5,428 bases of DNA from Syntrophobacterales bacterium (GCA_020052215.1 JAGVPN010000306.1:1-5428), one strand, 5' to 3'. Positions 1 to 5,296 are shown, numbered from the stretch's first letter. Numbers and translations are program-made. Notes: generated by a model not told the origin, from the letters alone.

Positions 1-1
1 C

Positions 2-2263
2 CTGGCCCCCGAGGCCCGGGGTGGCAAGCTCGTCACCTTGCCCGAGGGTGCCGTCCCCTCCCTCGTGGCCGCGGCCTTCGTGGCCGCGGAGGATCAGAGG
101 TTCTGGCGCCATCCGGGCATCGACCCCCTGGCCATCCTCCGGGCGGCCATGAGCAACCTGAGCCACGGCCGCATTGTGTCCGGGGCTTCCACCCTCACCC
201 AGCAACTGGCCCGTCTCGCCTACCCCGGGCGCCGCAGTTATTATCGCAAACTGGTGGAGGTCTGCCGCAGCCTCAGGATGGAGATGGCTCTCAGCAAGGA
301 CGAGATCCTGCGGCGCTACCTCGACCGGGTGCCCCTGGGCAATAACCTCATAGGGGTGGAGGCCGGGGCCTGGGCCTATTTCGGCAAAACCGCCTCCCAG
401 TTGACCGTGGGTGAAGCCGCCATCCTGGCCGCCCTGGTCAAAGCCCCGGGAACCCTGAACCCCTATGGCCGAAACCGGGACCGCCTCCTGGCGCGGCAGC
501 GCTGGGTGCTCTCCCGCATGGCGCGGCTGGGGTATCTCAGGCCCGAGGAACTCCAGGCCCGGCAGGCAGACCCCGTCAGGTTCCGGGGCAACGGCCCCCG
601 ACCCCCGGCGTTCCCCTTTGAAGCCCCGCATTTTGTCAACCTGGTGCTTTCCCGGGAAAAACCGGCGGCCCCGGGTCCCCAGCGGCTCAGGACGACCCTG
701 GATCTGCCGCTCCAGCGGCGGGCCCAGGCCATCGTGCACTCGCACCGGGCCCGGCTCCTGAAAGCCGGCGCCTCCCAGGCGGCTGCGGTGATCGTCGCCA
801 ACGGCTCCCGGGAAGTCCTGGCCCTGGTGGGATCCTGCGCCTATGGCCCCCGGGACCAGGGCTTCAACAACGGCGCCGCGGCCTGGCGCTCGCCGGGTTC
901 CACCCTCAAACCGTTTCTCTATGCCCTGGCCCTGGACCAGGGGTTCACGCCCGCCTCGGTGCTGGAAGACGTGGAACGGCGCTACCGCACTCCCCGGGGC
1001 GAGTTTATCCCGGCCAACTTCGATCGCGTGGCCCACGGCCCCATTCCTTTCCGGGAGGCCCTGGGCAATTCCCTGAACCTCTCCACCGTTCACCTGCTCA
1101 ACCTGCTGGGAACGGAGACCTACTACGACACCCTGGCCGGGCTGCACCTCATCAATCGCCCGGAATTCGCCCCGGAACATTACGGCCTGGGCTTGGTGGT
1201 GGGCAACCCCGAGGTCAGCCTCCTGCAACTGGCCGCGGCTTACGCCTGTCTGGGCAACGGCGGGAGATTCGGACCCCTGCGGTTTACCCCGGATTCCCCC
1301 CAAGACGACCTGACCCCGATCTTTTCTTCCCAGGCGGTCTTCATCATCAATGACATCTTGAGCGATCCCATGGCCCGGGTCCGCATCTTCGGCGGCGCCT
1401 CGGCCATGAACCCGCCCTACCGGATGGCCATCAAGACCGGGACCAGCACCCACTTCCGGGACTTGTGGGCCGTAGCCTACACCCGGGATTATACCCTGGC
1501 CGTGTGGGTGGGCAATTTCGACGGCCGGCCCACCGCGGACCTCAGCGGGGCCGGCGCCGCCGCCCCCATAGTGGCGGACCTGGCCGAAGCCCTGTTTGCC
1601 GGGAGTATGCCGGCGGCATTTAGAAAACCCGCCGGGGTTGCCGCCGCGGAAGTCTGCGCCTTCTCCGGCCTGAAACCCGGGCCGGGCTGCCTGCATCGAC
1701 GCCAAGAGCTGTTTATGGCCGGCACCGAACCCCAGGCGGTCTGTGCCTATCACCACCCTCGGGAACCCTGGCACCGTATGCCCGCCAATTATGCCGGCTG
1801 GCTCCACCAGCGCTTCGAGAAAGGCGGACAAGGCCGATTCCGCCTGGCGGGTTTTGATCCGGACTTGCGGAAAACCTTTCAGGCCCCGGTGGCCGCCGAC
1901 TTGAAGGGCGCGGCCCAACCCCGGAGCCGGGGAGGGGCCTTGGTCATCGGCCGCCCAACGCCTCCTCCGGGGGGCGATCACCCACCCGCCGGGGACGGCG
2001 GCCTGGCGCTCCGGGTCAGCATCAGCTATCCCTTGCCCGGGGACCGGTTTCTGTTGCCCCCTCGGGCCGAAGTGATCCGGGTGACTTCCAAAGCCCTGTG
2101 CCGGGACCCGCTCCAAGCCGTCACCTGGTTCGTGGACGGCCGGGAAGTCGCCTCCACCGGCCCGCCCTATGAACTTCCTCTGGATTTATCCCGGGGCCGC
2201 CACCGGCTCACCGTAGTTGGGCCGGGCGGTCAGGGCGACGCCGTGGAGGTGGTGGTCCAATGA
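2..2263 (+). CDS. pbpC: Penicillin-binding protein 1C, bifunctional glycosyltransferase/transpeptidase (5' partial)
   Basis: Polymerises lipid II glycan strands and crosslinks their peptides in the periplasm, anchored in the inner membrane. The frame is open to the left edge, so the N-terminal membrane anchor lies outside; 753 codons are visible and E. coli PbpC is about 770 residues. Counting from the TTG at 38 as residue 1, the glycosyltransferase (GT51) motifs are EDQRFWRHPG (18-27, catalytic Glu18), GASTLTQQ (49-56), RKLVE (70-74) and KDEILRRYL (87-95). The transpeptidase motifs are STLK (Ser288, Lys291), SLN (345-347) and KTGTS (466-470). A Cys-rich stretch typical of PBP1C follows (Cys540, Cys551, Cys569), then a Pro/Gly-rich linker and a C-terminal BiPBP_C-type domain (about 655-741) beginning near ISYPLPGDRF. 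That tail separates PbpC from PBP1A/1B. In many bacteria an alpha-2-macroglobulin gene lies upstream; that part is not visible. The TTG at 38 is not the real start. Confidence 0.96.
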   Translation: MAPEARGGKLVTLPEGAVPSLVAAAFVAAEDQRFWRHPGIDPLAILRAAMSNLSHGRIVSGASTLTQQLARLAYPGRRSYYRKLVEVCRSLRMEMALSKDEILRRYLDRVPLGNNLIGVEAGAWAYFGKTASQLTVGEAAILAALVKAPGTLNPYGRNRDRLLARQRWVLSRMARLGYLRPEELQARQADPVRFRGNGPRPPAFPFEAPHFVNLVLSREKPAAPGPQRLRTTLDLPLQRRAQAIVHSHRARLLKAGASQAAAVIVANGSREVLALVGSCAYGPRDQGFNNGAAAWRSPGSTLKPFLYALALDQGFTPASVLEDVERRYRTPRGEFIPANFDRVAHGPIPFREALGNSLNLSTVHLLNLLGTETYYDTLAGLHLINRPEFAPEHYGLGLVVGNPEVSLLQLAAAYACLGNGGRFGPLRFTPDSPQDDLTPIFSSQAVFIINDILSDPMARVRIFGGASAMNPPYRMAIKTGTSTHFRDLWAVAYTRDYTLAVWVGNFDGRPTADLSGAGAAAPIVADLAEALFAGSMPAAFRKPAGVAAAEVCAFSGLKPGPGCLHRRQELFMAGTEPQAVCAYHHPREPWHRMPANYAGWLHQRFEKGGQGRFRLAGFDPDLRKTFQAPVAADLKGAAQPRSRGGALVIGRPTPPPGGDHPPAGDGGLALRVSISYPLPGDRFLLPPRAEVIRVTSKALCRDPLQAVTWFVDGREVASTGPPYELPLDLSRGRHRLTVVGPGGQGDAVEVVVQ

Positions 2264-2352
2264 GGCTGCGTTCGGGGAGACTGGCCTGAGGTAGGGGCCG
2301 ATCTAGTGTCATGTTTCAGAAGTATCTTCAATAAGTTATGGTCTTAGAATCC

Positions 2353-2394
2353 TCCCTCCCCCATCAAGGGGGAGGGAATAAGAGGTTTTTTTTT
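2353..2394 (+). terminator. Hairpin followed by a T run, possible pbpC terminator
   Basis: TCCCTCCCCC (2353-2362) pairs perfectly with GGGGGAGGGA (2368-2377) across a 5-nt ATCAA loop. Nine T residues follow at 2386-2394, but 8 nt separate stem and T run, longer than in a canonical intrinsic terminator. It lies about 90 bp after the pbpC stop and inside the MITE-like element, so it may simply be part of that repeat while also ending pbpC transcripts. Confidence 0.35.
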
Positions 2395-2467
2395 GAAGGT
2401 TTTCCTGAAACGCCACAATAGTGTGACGTTCCTCAATTAGTGCGGTATTAAAGACCAATAATTTGAA

Positions 2468-2548
2468 CCCCCCTTTTCTAAAGGGGGGCAGGGGGGATTA
2501 TAATAACTCCCTGATAATCCCACTAAATCCCCCTTTAAAAAAGGGGGA
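2468..2548. repeat. Pair of C-run/G-run hairpins inside the MITE-like element
   Basis: The first hairpin is CCCCCCTTT (2468-2476), loop TCT, AAAGGGGGG (2480-2488), a perfect 9-bp stem. The second is TCCCCCTTT (2528-2536), loop AAA, AAAGGGGGA (2540-2548), also 9 bp. A further G run (2491-2496) followed by ATTATAATAACTCCC links them. The two are variants of the same C5-6/T3/A3/G5-6 pattern, which makes them repeat copies rather than chance palindromes. No coding function is evident. Confidence 0.6.
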
Positions 2549-2665
2549 CTTTAAAAAGGTTTCGGAAAATCACCGCAATATGTTTGTCATATAAAAATAC
2601 GGAACATGACACTATGTGCCGGCCCTCTGCCCGGGGGGACATGCAGGTCCGCTACAATAGACTAC

Positions 2666-2788
2666 TTTGATTGCAATTTGGTAGTAATACCACTTCGCAC
2701 TCAAATGGTAGCACCGGCTTTCCAGCCTGTGCAGCCGCAGGCTAAAGCCTGCGGCTACCAATAATTATCTTTTGATTGCAACTCGGTA
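2666..2788 (+). repeat. 18-bp direct repeat framing the REPIN
   Basis: TTTGATTGCAATTTGGTA (2666-2683) recurs as TTTGATTGCAACTCGGTA (2771-2788), 16 of 18 identical, 105 bp apart, one on each side of the two-hairpin element at 2706-2760. The left copy runs into a small palindrome, TGGTA-GTAA-TACCA (2679-2692). This could be a duplicated insertion context or part of a larger repeat unit; the copies are too long for an ordinary target-site duplication. Confidence 0.5.
2706..2760. repeat. REPIN-like pair of REP hairpins in opposite orientation
   Basis: The outer arms TGGTAGC (2706-2712) and GCTACCA (2754-2760) are exact inverted repeats. Inside are two hairpins. The first is GCACCGGCT (2711-2719), loop TTCC, AGCCTGTGC (2724-2732), with one mismatch. 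The second is AGCCGCAGGCT (2733-2743), loop AA, AGCCTGCGGCT (2746-2756), perfect over 11 bp. Read from either strand each unit starts with GGTAG followed by a hairpin, the layout of REP sequences, whose conserved head in Enterobacteria is GTAG. Two REPs facing each other make a REPIN. The first hairpin is the same repeat as the copies around the RAYT gene at 4614-5144, the likely mobilising enzyme. Confidence 0.7.
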
Positions 2789-2881
2789 TAAGAGATTTCT
2801 TGAGAAAGGCTCGGAGGGATGTCGCCGCGTCCTTGGCCTCCGGCGGCATAAAACCGGCCCCTCCGCCGTGAGCCCATCGCC

Positions 2882-3205
2882 TTACCGGACTGGCCGGAGC
2901 ACTGGCGGCGTGGTGATGATTAGTGACGGTGGGAGCATCAGGCGTTGGGACCAGACTTCGTCATACGTCAGGTGCCCATTTTTATCGGCGTCGCATTTCT
3001 CGAAAACTTCCAACCCCTTGGCTTTGTCACTGGTCTGCGCCATGAACTCCTCTTTGGTGATCTTGCCGTCCTTGTTCGTGTCCAGGACCGAACACAGGGC
3101 GTCGTGGTCCGCCTGCGCCTTTTTGTCCTCGGTGGTGGCGCAACCGGCCATCAAGAGTGCAGCTAACAGGGTTGCCAAGGCGATTAGGCCTGACCGCATC
3201 TTCAT
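2882..3205 (-). CDS. Small EF-hand calcium-binding lipoprotein
   Basis: A 107-residue secreted lipoprotein, probably binding Ca2+ in the periplasm. Residues 1-21 are a signal peptide (Lys2 and Arg4, then a Leu/Ala core) ending in lipobox LMAGC, with Cys22 the predicted lipidated residue; the following ATTEDKK has no Asp at +2, so outer-membrane sorting is the default expectation. Two canonical 12-residue EF-hand loops follow: DTNKDGKITKEE (42-53) and DADKNGHLTYDE (72-83). Cys38 and Cys71 precede the two loops and could form a disulfide (inference). A Pro-rich tail (residues 92-107) ends the protein. The start at 3205 is chosen because AGGAGGG lies 5 nt upstream; Met3 is the alternative. It converges on pbpC and diverges from hemB. 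No specific partner or pathway is recognisable. A plus-strand frame opposite it (2772-3239) has no recognisable features. Confidence 0.9.
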   Translation of the reverse strand: MKMRSGLIALATLLAALLMAGCATTEDKKAQADHDALCSVLDTNKDGKITKEEFMAQTSDKAKGLEVFEKCDADKNGHLTYDEVWSQRLMLPPSLIITTPPVLRPVR

Positions 3206-3210
3206 CCGAA

Positions 3211-3218
3211 CCCTCCTC
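3211..3218 (-). promoter_or_regulatory. Strong Shine-Dalgarno site of the EF-hand lipoprotein
   Basis: On the minus strand GAGGAGGG ends 5 nt before the ATG at 3205. It is the best ribosome binding site in the window, and it favours this ATG over the in-frame Met two codons later. Confidence 0.7.
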
Positions 3219-3244
3219 GATTGCTCCCGGCAATCTTAAGACCT

Positions 3245-3274
3245 ATTACACCGTAGCACAAAAGGTCTTCCCAA
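3245..3274 (-). promoter_or_regulatory. Possible sigma70-type promoter of the EF-hand lipoprotein gene
   Basis: On the minus strand TTGGGA (3274-3269) is followed after 18 nt by TGTAAT (3250-3245), 4/6 and 5/6 matches to the -35 and -10 consensus. It would give a leader of roughly 30-40 nt before the start codon. Found by eye only; a weak call. Confidence 0.3.
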
Positions 3275-3347
3275 AAAACCGTTTATTAAATTTCTGCAAG
3301 ACTATAGCCTGCATGATCCCGGTTAGCCCGGCGCCACCGCCGTGAGC

Positions 3348-3377
3348 TTGACAGGCCGGCGCCGCTGGGATAACAAT
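3348..3377 (+). promoter_or_regulatory. Probable sigma70-type promoter of hemB
   Basis: A perfect -35 hexamer TTGACA (3348-3353) is followed by TAACAA after 17 nt or AACAAT after 18 nt (within 3371-3377), about 65 bp before the hemB ATG. The spacer is GC-rich and holds CCGGCGCC (3356-3363), a repeat of 3328-3335; the two GGCGCC cores are self-complementary and could pair. The -10 match is only moderate. Confidence 0.45.
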
Positions 3378-3441
3378 AAACTTTCGACTGCCCGACGTCC
3401 AGGCAAAACCTTTCTTGATAACCAGATAAGAGGTCAAGATC

Positions 3442-4410
3442 ATGGAACTGTTATTTCGCCCCCGGCGCTTGCGGCGGCGGGAACCCTTGCGGCGCATGGT
3501 GCGGGAGACGCATCTTATCCCCGAAGACTTCATCTACCCCATGTTCGCGGCCCCGGGGAGCCGGGTGCGCCAGGAAGTGCCTTCCATGCCCGGCGTGGCC
3601 CGCTTGTCCCCGGACCTGCTGGTGGAGGAGGCCAAAGCCGCGTTTGACGTGGGGGTGCCCGCGGTCCTGCTCTTCGGGCTGCCGACTAAGAAAGACGACA
3701 CCGGCTCCGAGGCCGCCTCCCCCAAGGGCGCGGTGCAGCAGGCGGTGCGGCTGCTCAAGAAAAAGCTGCCTGAGCTGGTGGTGATCACCGACGTCTGCCT
3801 GTGCGGCTACACCTCCCACGGCCACTGCGGGTTGCTGTCCGGCCGGGAGGTGGACAACGACGCCACCCTGGAGGTCCTGGGCCAGGTGGCGGTGTCCCAC
3901 GCCGAGGCCGGGGCCGATATGGTGGCGCCGTCCGACATGATGGACGGCAGGGTAGGGGCCATCCGGGAGGCTTTGGACGAGCGGGGCTTCGAGATGGTGC
4001 CCATCATGTCCTATGCGGTCAAATACGCCTCCAGCTTCTACGGCCCCTTCAGGGATGCGGCGGAGTCGGCCCCGGCCTTCGGGGACCGCCGCTCCTACCA
4101 GATGGACCCGGCCAACATCCGGGAGGCCTCGCGGGAAGCGGCCCTGGACGTGGAGGAGGGCGCCGACATCCTCATGGTCAAGCCGGCTCTCCCTTACCTG
4201 GACGTTATCGCCCAACTGGCCGCGGAGTTCGATCTTCCCCTGGCGGCCTACCAGGTGAGCGGCGAGTACGCCATGATCAAGGCCGCCGCGGCTAACGGCT
4301 GGCTGGATGAAACCGCGGTGATGCTGGAGTCCTTGCTCGCCATCAAGCGGGCCGGCGCGGATTTGATTTTGACCTACTTCGCTAAACAGGCGGCAATGCT
4401 GCTGAAATAG
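3442..4410 (+). CDS. hemB: Porphobilinogen synthase (delta-aminolevulinic acid dehydratase), zinc type
   Basis: Cytoplasmic enzyme condensing two 5-aminolevulinate molecules to porphobilinogen, the first step common to heme, siroheme, cobalamin and chlorophyll synthesis; usually a homo-octamer. The 322 residues are full length for the family. The opening FRPRRLRR is typical. The active-site metal motif [14 protein letters not shown] (117-130) has all three zinc cysteines, Cys119, Cys121 and Cys129, so this is the zinc-dependent form, not the Asp-rich magnesium form. The two catalytic lysines are Lys194 in [15 protein letters not shown] and Lys247 in [10 protein letters not shown], the latter forming the Schiff base. 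The conserved [12 protein letters not shown] block lies between them. The ATG at 3442 is preceded by AAGAGGT at 3428-3434 with an 8-nt gap. It is followed by the RAYT/REP block and then a putative ahbD, so a heme role through siroheme is likely. An antisense frame across the gene (3451-4458) is a high-GC shadow. Confidence 0.98.
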   Translation: MELLFRPRRLRRREPLRRMVRETHLIPEDFIYPMFAAPGSRVRQEVPSMPGVARLSPDLLVEEAKAAFDVGVPAVLLFGLPTKKDDTGSEAASPKGAVQQAVRLLKKKLPELVVITDVCLCGYTSHGHCGLLSGREVDNDATLEVLGQVAVSHAEAGADMVAPSDMMDGRVGAIREALDERGFEMVPIMSYAVKYASSFYGPFRDAAESAPAFGDRRSYQMDPANIREASREAALDVEEGADILMVKPALPYLDVIAQLAAEFDLPLAAYQVSGEYAMIKAAAANGWLDETAVMLESLLAIKRAGADLILTYFAKQAAMLLK

Positions 4411-4412
4411 AA

Positions 4413-4438
4413 GCACCGGCTGGAAGCCGGTGCCACCA
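4413..4438 (-). repeat. REP-like palindrome directly after hemB
   Basis: GCACCGGCT (4413-4421), loop GGA, AGCCGGTGC (4425-4433): a perfect 9-bp stem starting 2 nt after the hemB stop. On the minus strand it reads TGGTGGCACCGG..., the same unit as the copy at 4658-4683 in opposite orientation, with GTGG in the head position. No T run follows, so it is a REP first; it could still stabilise the 3' end of hemB mRNA. Confidence 0.7.
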
Positions 4439-4448
4439 AAGGCGGCGG

Positions 4449-4466
4449 GCGGGGACACCCGCTACC
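4449..4466 (-). repeat. Second GGTAG-headed palindrome, possible terminator
   Basis: GCGGG (4449-4453), loop GACA, CCCGC (4458-4462), with CTACC after it, so the minus strand reads GGTAG followed by the hairpin. It has the same orientation as the REP at 4413-4438 but a different stem. On the plus strand a run of five T (4470-4474) begins 8 nt after the stem, so it could also act weakly as a hemB terminator. Confidence 0.45.
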
Positions 4467-4468
4467 AA

Positions 4469-4559
4469 CTTTTTCATAATTTTAGGGTGGGTCACAGTTT
4501 AGTAGGGTGCGCACTGCGCACCATGATAAAAGGCCATCGACTTTTCATAATTTACGGGT
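4469..4559 (+). repeat. Imperfect direct repeat around a palindrome
   Basis: CTTTTTCATAATTTTAGGGT (4469-4488) recurs as CTTTTCATAATTTACGGGT (4541-4559), differing by small length changes in the T tracts and a substitution. The copies are 72 bp apart and enclose the palindrome at 4506-4522. They lie between hemB and the RAYT gene and contain CATAAT, a possible -10 hexamer, without a convincing -35. Confidence 0.45.
4502..4522 (+). repeat. GTAG-headed palindrome upstream of the RAYT gene
   Basis: GTAG (4502-4505) precedes GGTGCGCA (4506-4513), a single C, and TGCGCACC (4515-4522), a perfect 8-bp inverted repeat; in practice about 6 bp with a 5-nt loop. The head plus hairpin layout matches a REP, with a stem unlike the other copies here. 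Confidence 0.5.
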
Positions 4560-4613
4560 AAACCAAAGGTTCATGAGCAACGGCCTTGTTTCTTTAATCT
4601 TGGGGTTAACTGC

Positions 4614-5144
4614 ATGGGCTCCAATGAGAAAAGGACAAAAAATAGTAGGAAAAGCCCTGGTGGCACAGGCTTCCAGCCTGTGCAAGCCTTTAAGGTTACC
4701 AGGAGAAACTTGCCCCATTGGCAGGAGCCGGGAAGGGTATATTTCATCACCTGGAGGTGCAAAGATGGTGTGGTTCTTAATGAAAAAGAGCGCACCATTA
4801 CCCTGGAGGCTGTAAGATTTTGGGACACCAGGAAATGGATAGTTTATGCCGCGGTGATTTTGCCTGACCATGTCCATCTCTTGTCCCAACCACTCTCCAG
4901 GGCAGGAGGAGGGTTTTTTGATTTGGCGGAAATCATCCACAGTGTCAAAAGCTTCAGCGCGCAGAAAATTAGTCAACGCCGGGGAGTTAAAGGAACTATC
5001 TGGCAGGATGAAAGATATGACCGAATTGTCCGGGATGAAGTGGAATTTCTGGAGAAGTGGCAATATATCAGGAACAACCCGGTTAAAGAGACCTTAGCTG
5101 CTTTCCCGGAAGAATATCCCTGGCTCTATGAAAGAGGGTCATAA
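4614..5144 (+). CDS. REP-associated tyrosine transposase (RAYT, Y1/HUH family)
   Basis: A single-strand DNA nuclease/transposase of the Y1 (IS200/IS605-like) group; RAYTs are thought to spread and maintain REP/REPIN repeats and usually do not move themselves. The 176 residues contain the family landmarks: RRNLPHWQEPGRVYFITWR (start of the core), the metal-binding HUH-type motif LPDHVHLL with His86 and His88, WQDERYDRIVRDE (130 onward), and the catalytic Tyr151 in EKWQYIRNNPVK. All key residues are present, so it looks intact. Residues 16-23 (GGTGFQPV) are encoded by a REP copy, and residues 1-30 are not family core. Start choice is uncertain: the ATG at 4614 has only a weak G-rich site (TTGGGG) upstream, and an in-frame GTG at 4680 lies inside the hairpin. 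The gene is visibly less GC-rich than hemB, suggesting transfer. REP-like palindromes lie on both sides, supporting the assignment. Confidence 0.93.
   Translation: MGSNEKRTKNSRKSPGGTGFQPVQAFKVTRRNLPHWQEPGRVYFITWRCKDGVVLNEKERTITLEAVRFWDTRKWIVYAAVILPDHVHLLSQPLSRAGGGFFDLAEIIHSVKSFSAQKISQRRGVKGTIWQDERYDRIVRDEVEFLEKWQYIRNNPVKETLAAFPEEYPWLYERGS
4658..4683 (+). repeat. REP copy inside the RAYT coding sequence
   Basis: TGGTGGCACAGG opens the unit; the stem is GCACAGGCT (4663-4671), loop TCC, AGCCTGTGC (4675-4683), perfect over 9 bp with GTGG at the head (4660-4663). It is read in frame as GGTGFQPVQ. It differs from the copy after hemB by a C:G to A:T pair change in the stem, which keeps the pairing. 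Confidence 0.75.
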
Positions 5145-5145
5145 A

Positions 5146-5166
5146 GCACAGGTTTTCAACCTGTGC
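5146..5166 (+). repeat. REP-like palindrome directly after the RAYT gene
   Basis: GCACAGGTT (5146-5154), loop TTC, AACCTGTGC (5158-5166): a perfect 9-bp stem beginning 1 nt after the RAYT stop. It is a forward copy of the repeat at 4663-4683 with a C:G to T:A pair change, but lacks the GGTGG head. With the reverse copy at 4413-4438 it places oppositely oriented REPs at the two ends of the RAYT block. No T run follows. Confidence 0.65.
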
Positions 5167-5228
5167 GGACCGCGGAGGACATGAGTTCGACCTGAATCTT
5201 AAGAAAGGTTATGAAATATATTGTATAA

Positions 5229-5273
5229 CTTGCTAAAATAGCAATACATAATAGCTTGCTAAAATCATTTTAG
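5229..5273 (+). promoter_or_regulatory. Palindromic operator candidate with a repeated half-site upstream of the radical SAM gene
   Basis: TTGCTA-AAA-TAGCAA (5230-5244) is a perfect 15-bp palindrome. CTTGCTAAAAT occurs at 5229-5239 and again, exactly, at 5255-5265, 26 bp apart. The second copy runs into another palindrome, CTAAAAT-C-ATTTTAG (5259-5273). TATAAC (5224-5229) and CATAAT (5247-5252) are candidate -10 hexamers on either side of the palindrome, though no good -35 is evident. The block ends 23 bp before the start codon in an AT-rich stretch. This is the arrangement of a transcription-factor site; the regulator is unknown. Confidence 0.45.
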
Positions 5274-5296
5274 TTTGAAATCATTAATCATAAATT

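Larger units (their letters stand above)
2304..2614. mobile_element. MITE-like non-autonomous element with terminal inverted repeats and TA flanks
   Basis: The left end TAGTGTCATGTT (2304-2315) is the exact reverse complement of the right end AACATGACACTA (2603-2614); allowing one mismatch the match runs 14 bp. The outermost bases are TA on both sides, as expected if an element ending in GTGTCATGTT had duplicated a TA target, the habit of the IS630/Tc1-mariner group. About 311 bp lie between the outer ends, with no plausible coding frame; the interior is AT-rich with three strong C/G hairpins. It sits between pbpC and a convergent gene. No transposase is visible, so the family is inferred from ends and target only. 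A folded repeat unit that never transposed is the alternative. Confidence 0.55.

Noticed and set aside
463..801. Short Arg/Ala-rich open frames on both strands inside pbpC
   Set aside because: Shadow frames expected in GC-rich coding DNA; no domain or ribosome binding site supports them.
2468..2548. C/G-rich hairpin pair as a CRISPR-like array
   Set aside because: Only two units of unequal sequence and spacing, inside a larger inverted-repeat element; no regular repeats or spacers.
2821..2881. Possible terminator of the lipoprotein gene from CGGCGG (2841-2846) and CCGCCG (2863-2868)
   Set aside because: A 6-bp stem with a 16-nt loop and no T run on the minus strand; too weak to annotate.
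2772..3239. 155-codon plus-strand frame opposite the EF-hand lipoprotein
   Set aside because: The minus strand has a signal peptide, lipobox, two EF-hands and a strong ribosome binding site; this frame has none of these.
3366..3380. Resemblance of GGGATAACAATA before hemB to half of the lac operator
   Set aside because: Only one short half matches, with no symmetric partner; most likely chance overlap with the -10 region.
3451..4458. 335-codon open frame on the minus strand across hemB
   Set aside because: It lies antisense to hemB, which has all catalytic and zinc residues. The translation is His/Gly/Arg-rich low-complexity sequence, and its GGTGFQPV opening is just the REP after hemB read backwards.
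4545..5063. 172-codon open frame on the minus strand across the RAYT gene
   Set aside because: No recognisable motif, and it is antisense to a gene with intact HVH and Tyr motifs.
5174..5195. GGAGG followed by a four-codon frame (ATG at 5181, TGA at 5193)
   Set aside because: The spacing of 2 nt is too short and the peptide too small to call a leader; nothing couples it to the next gene.
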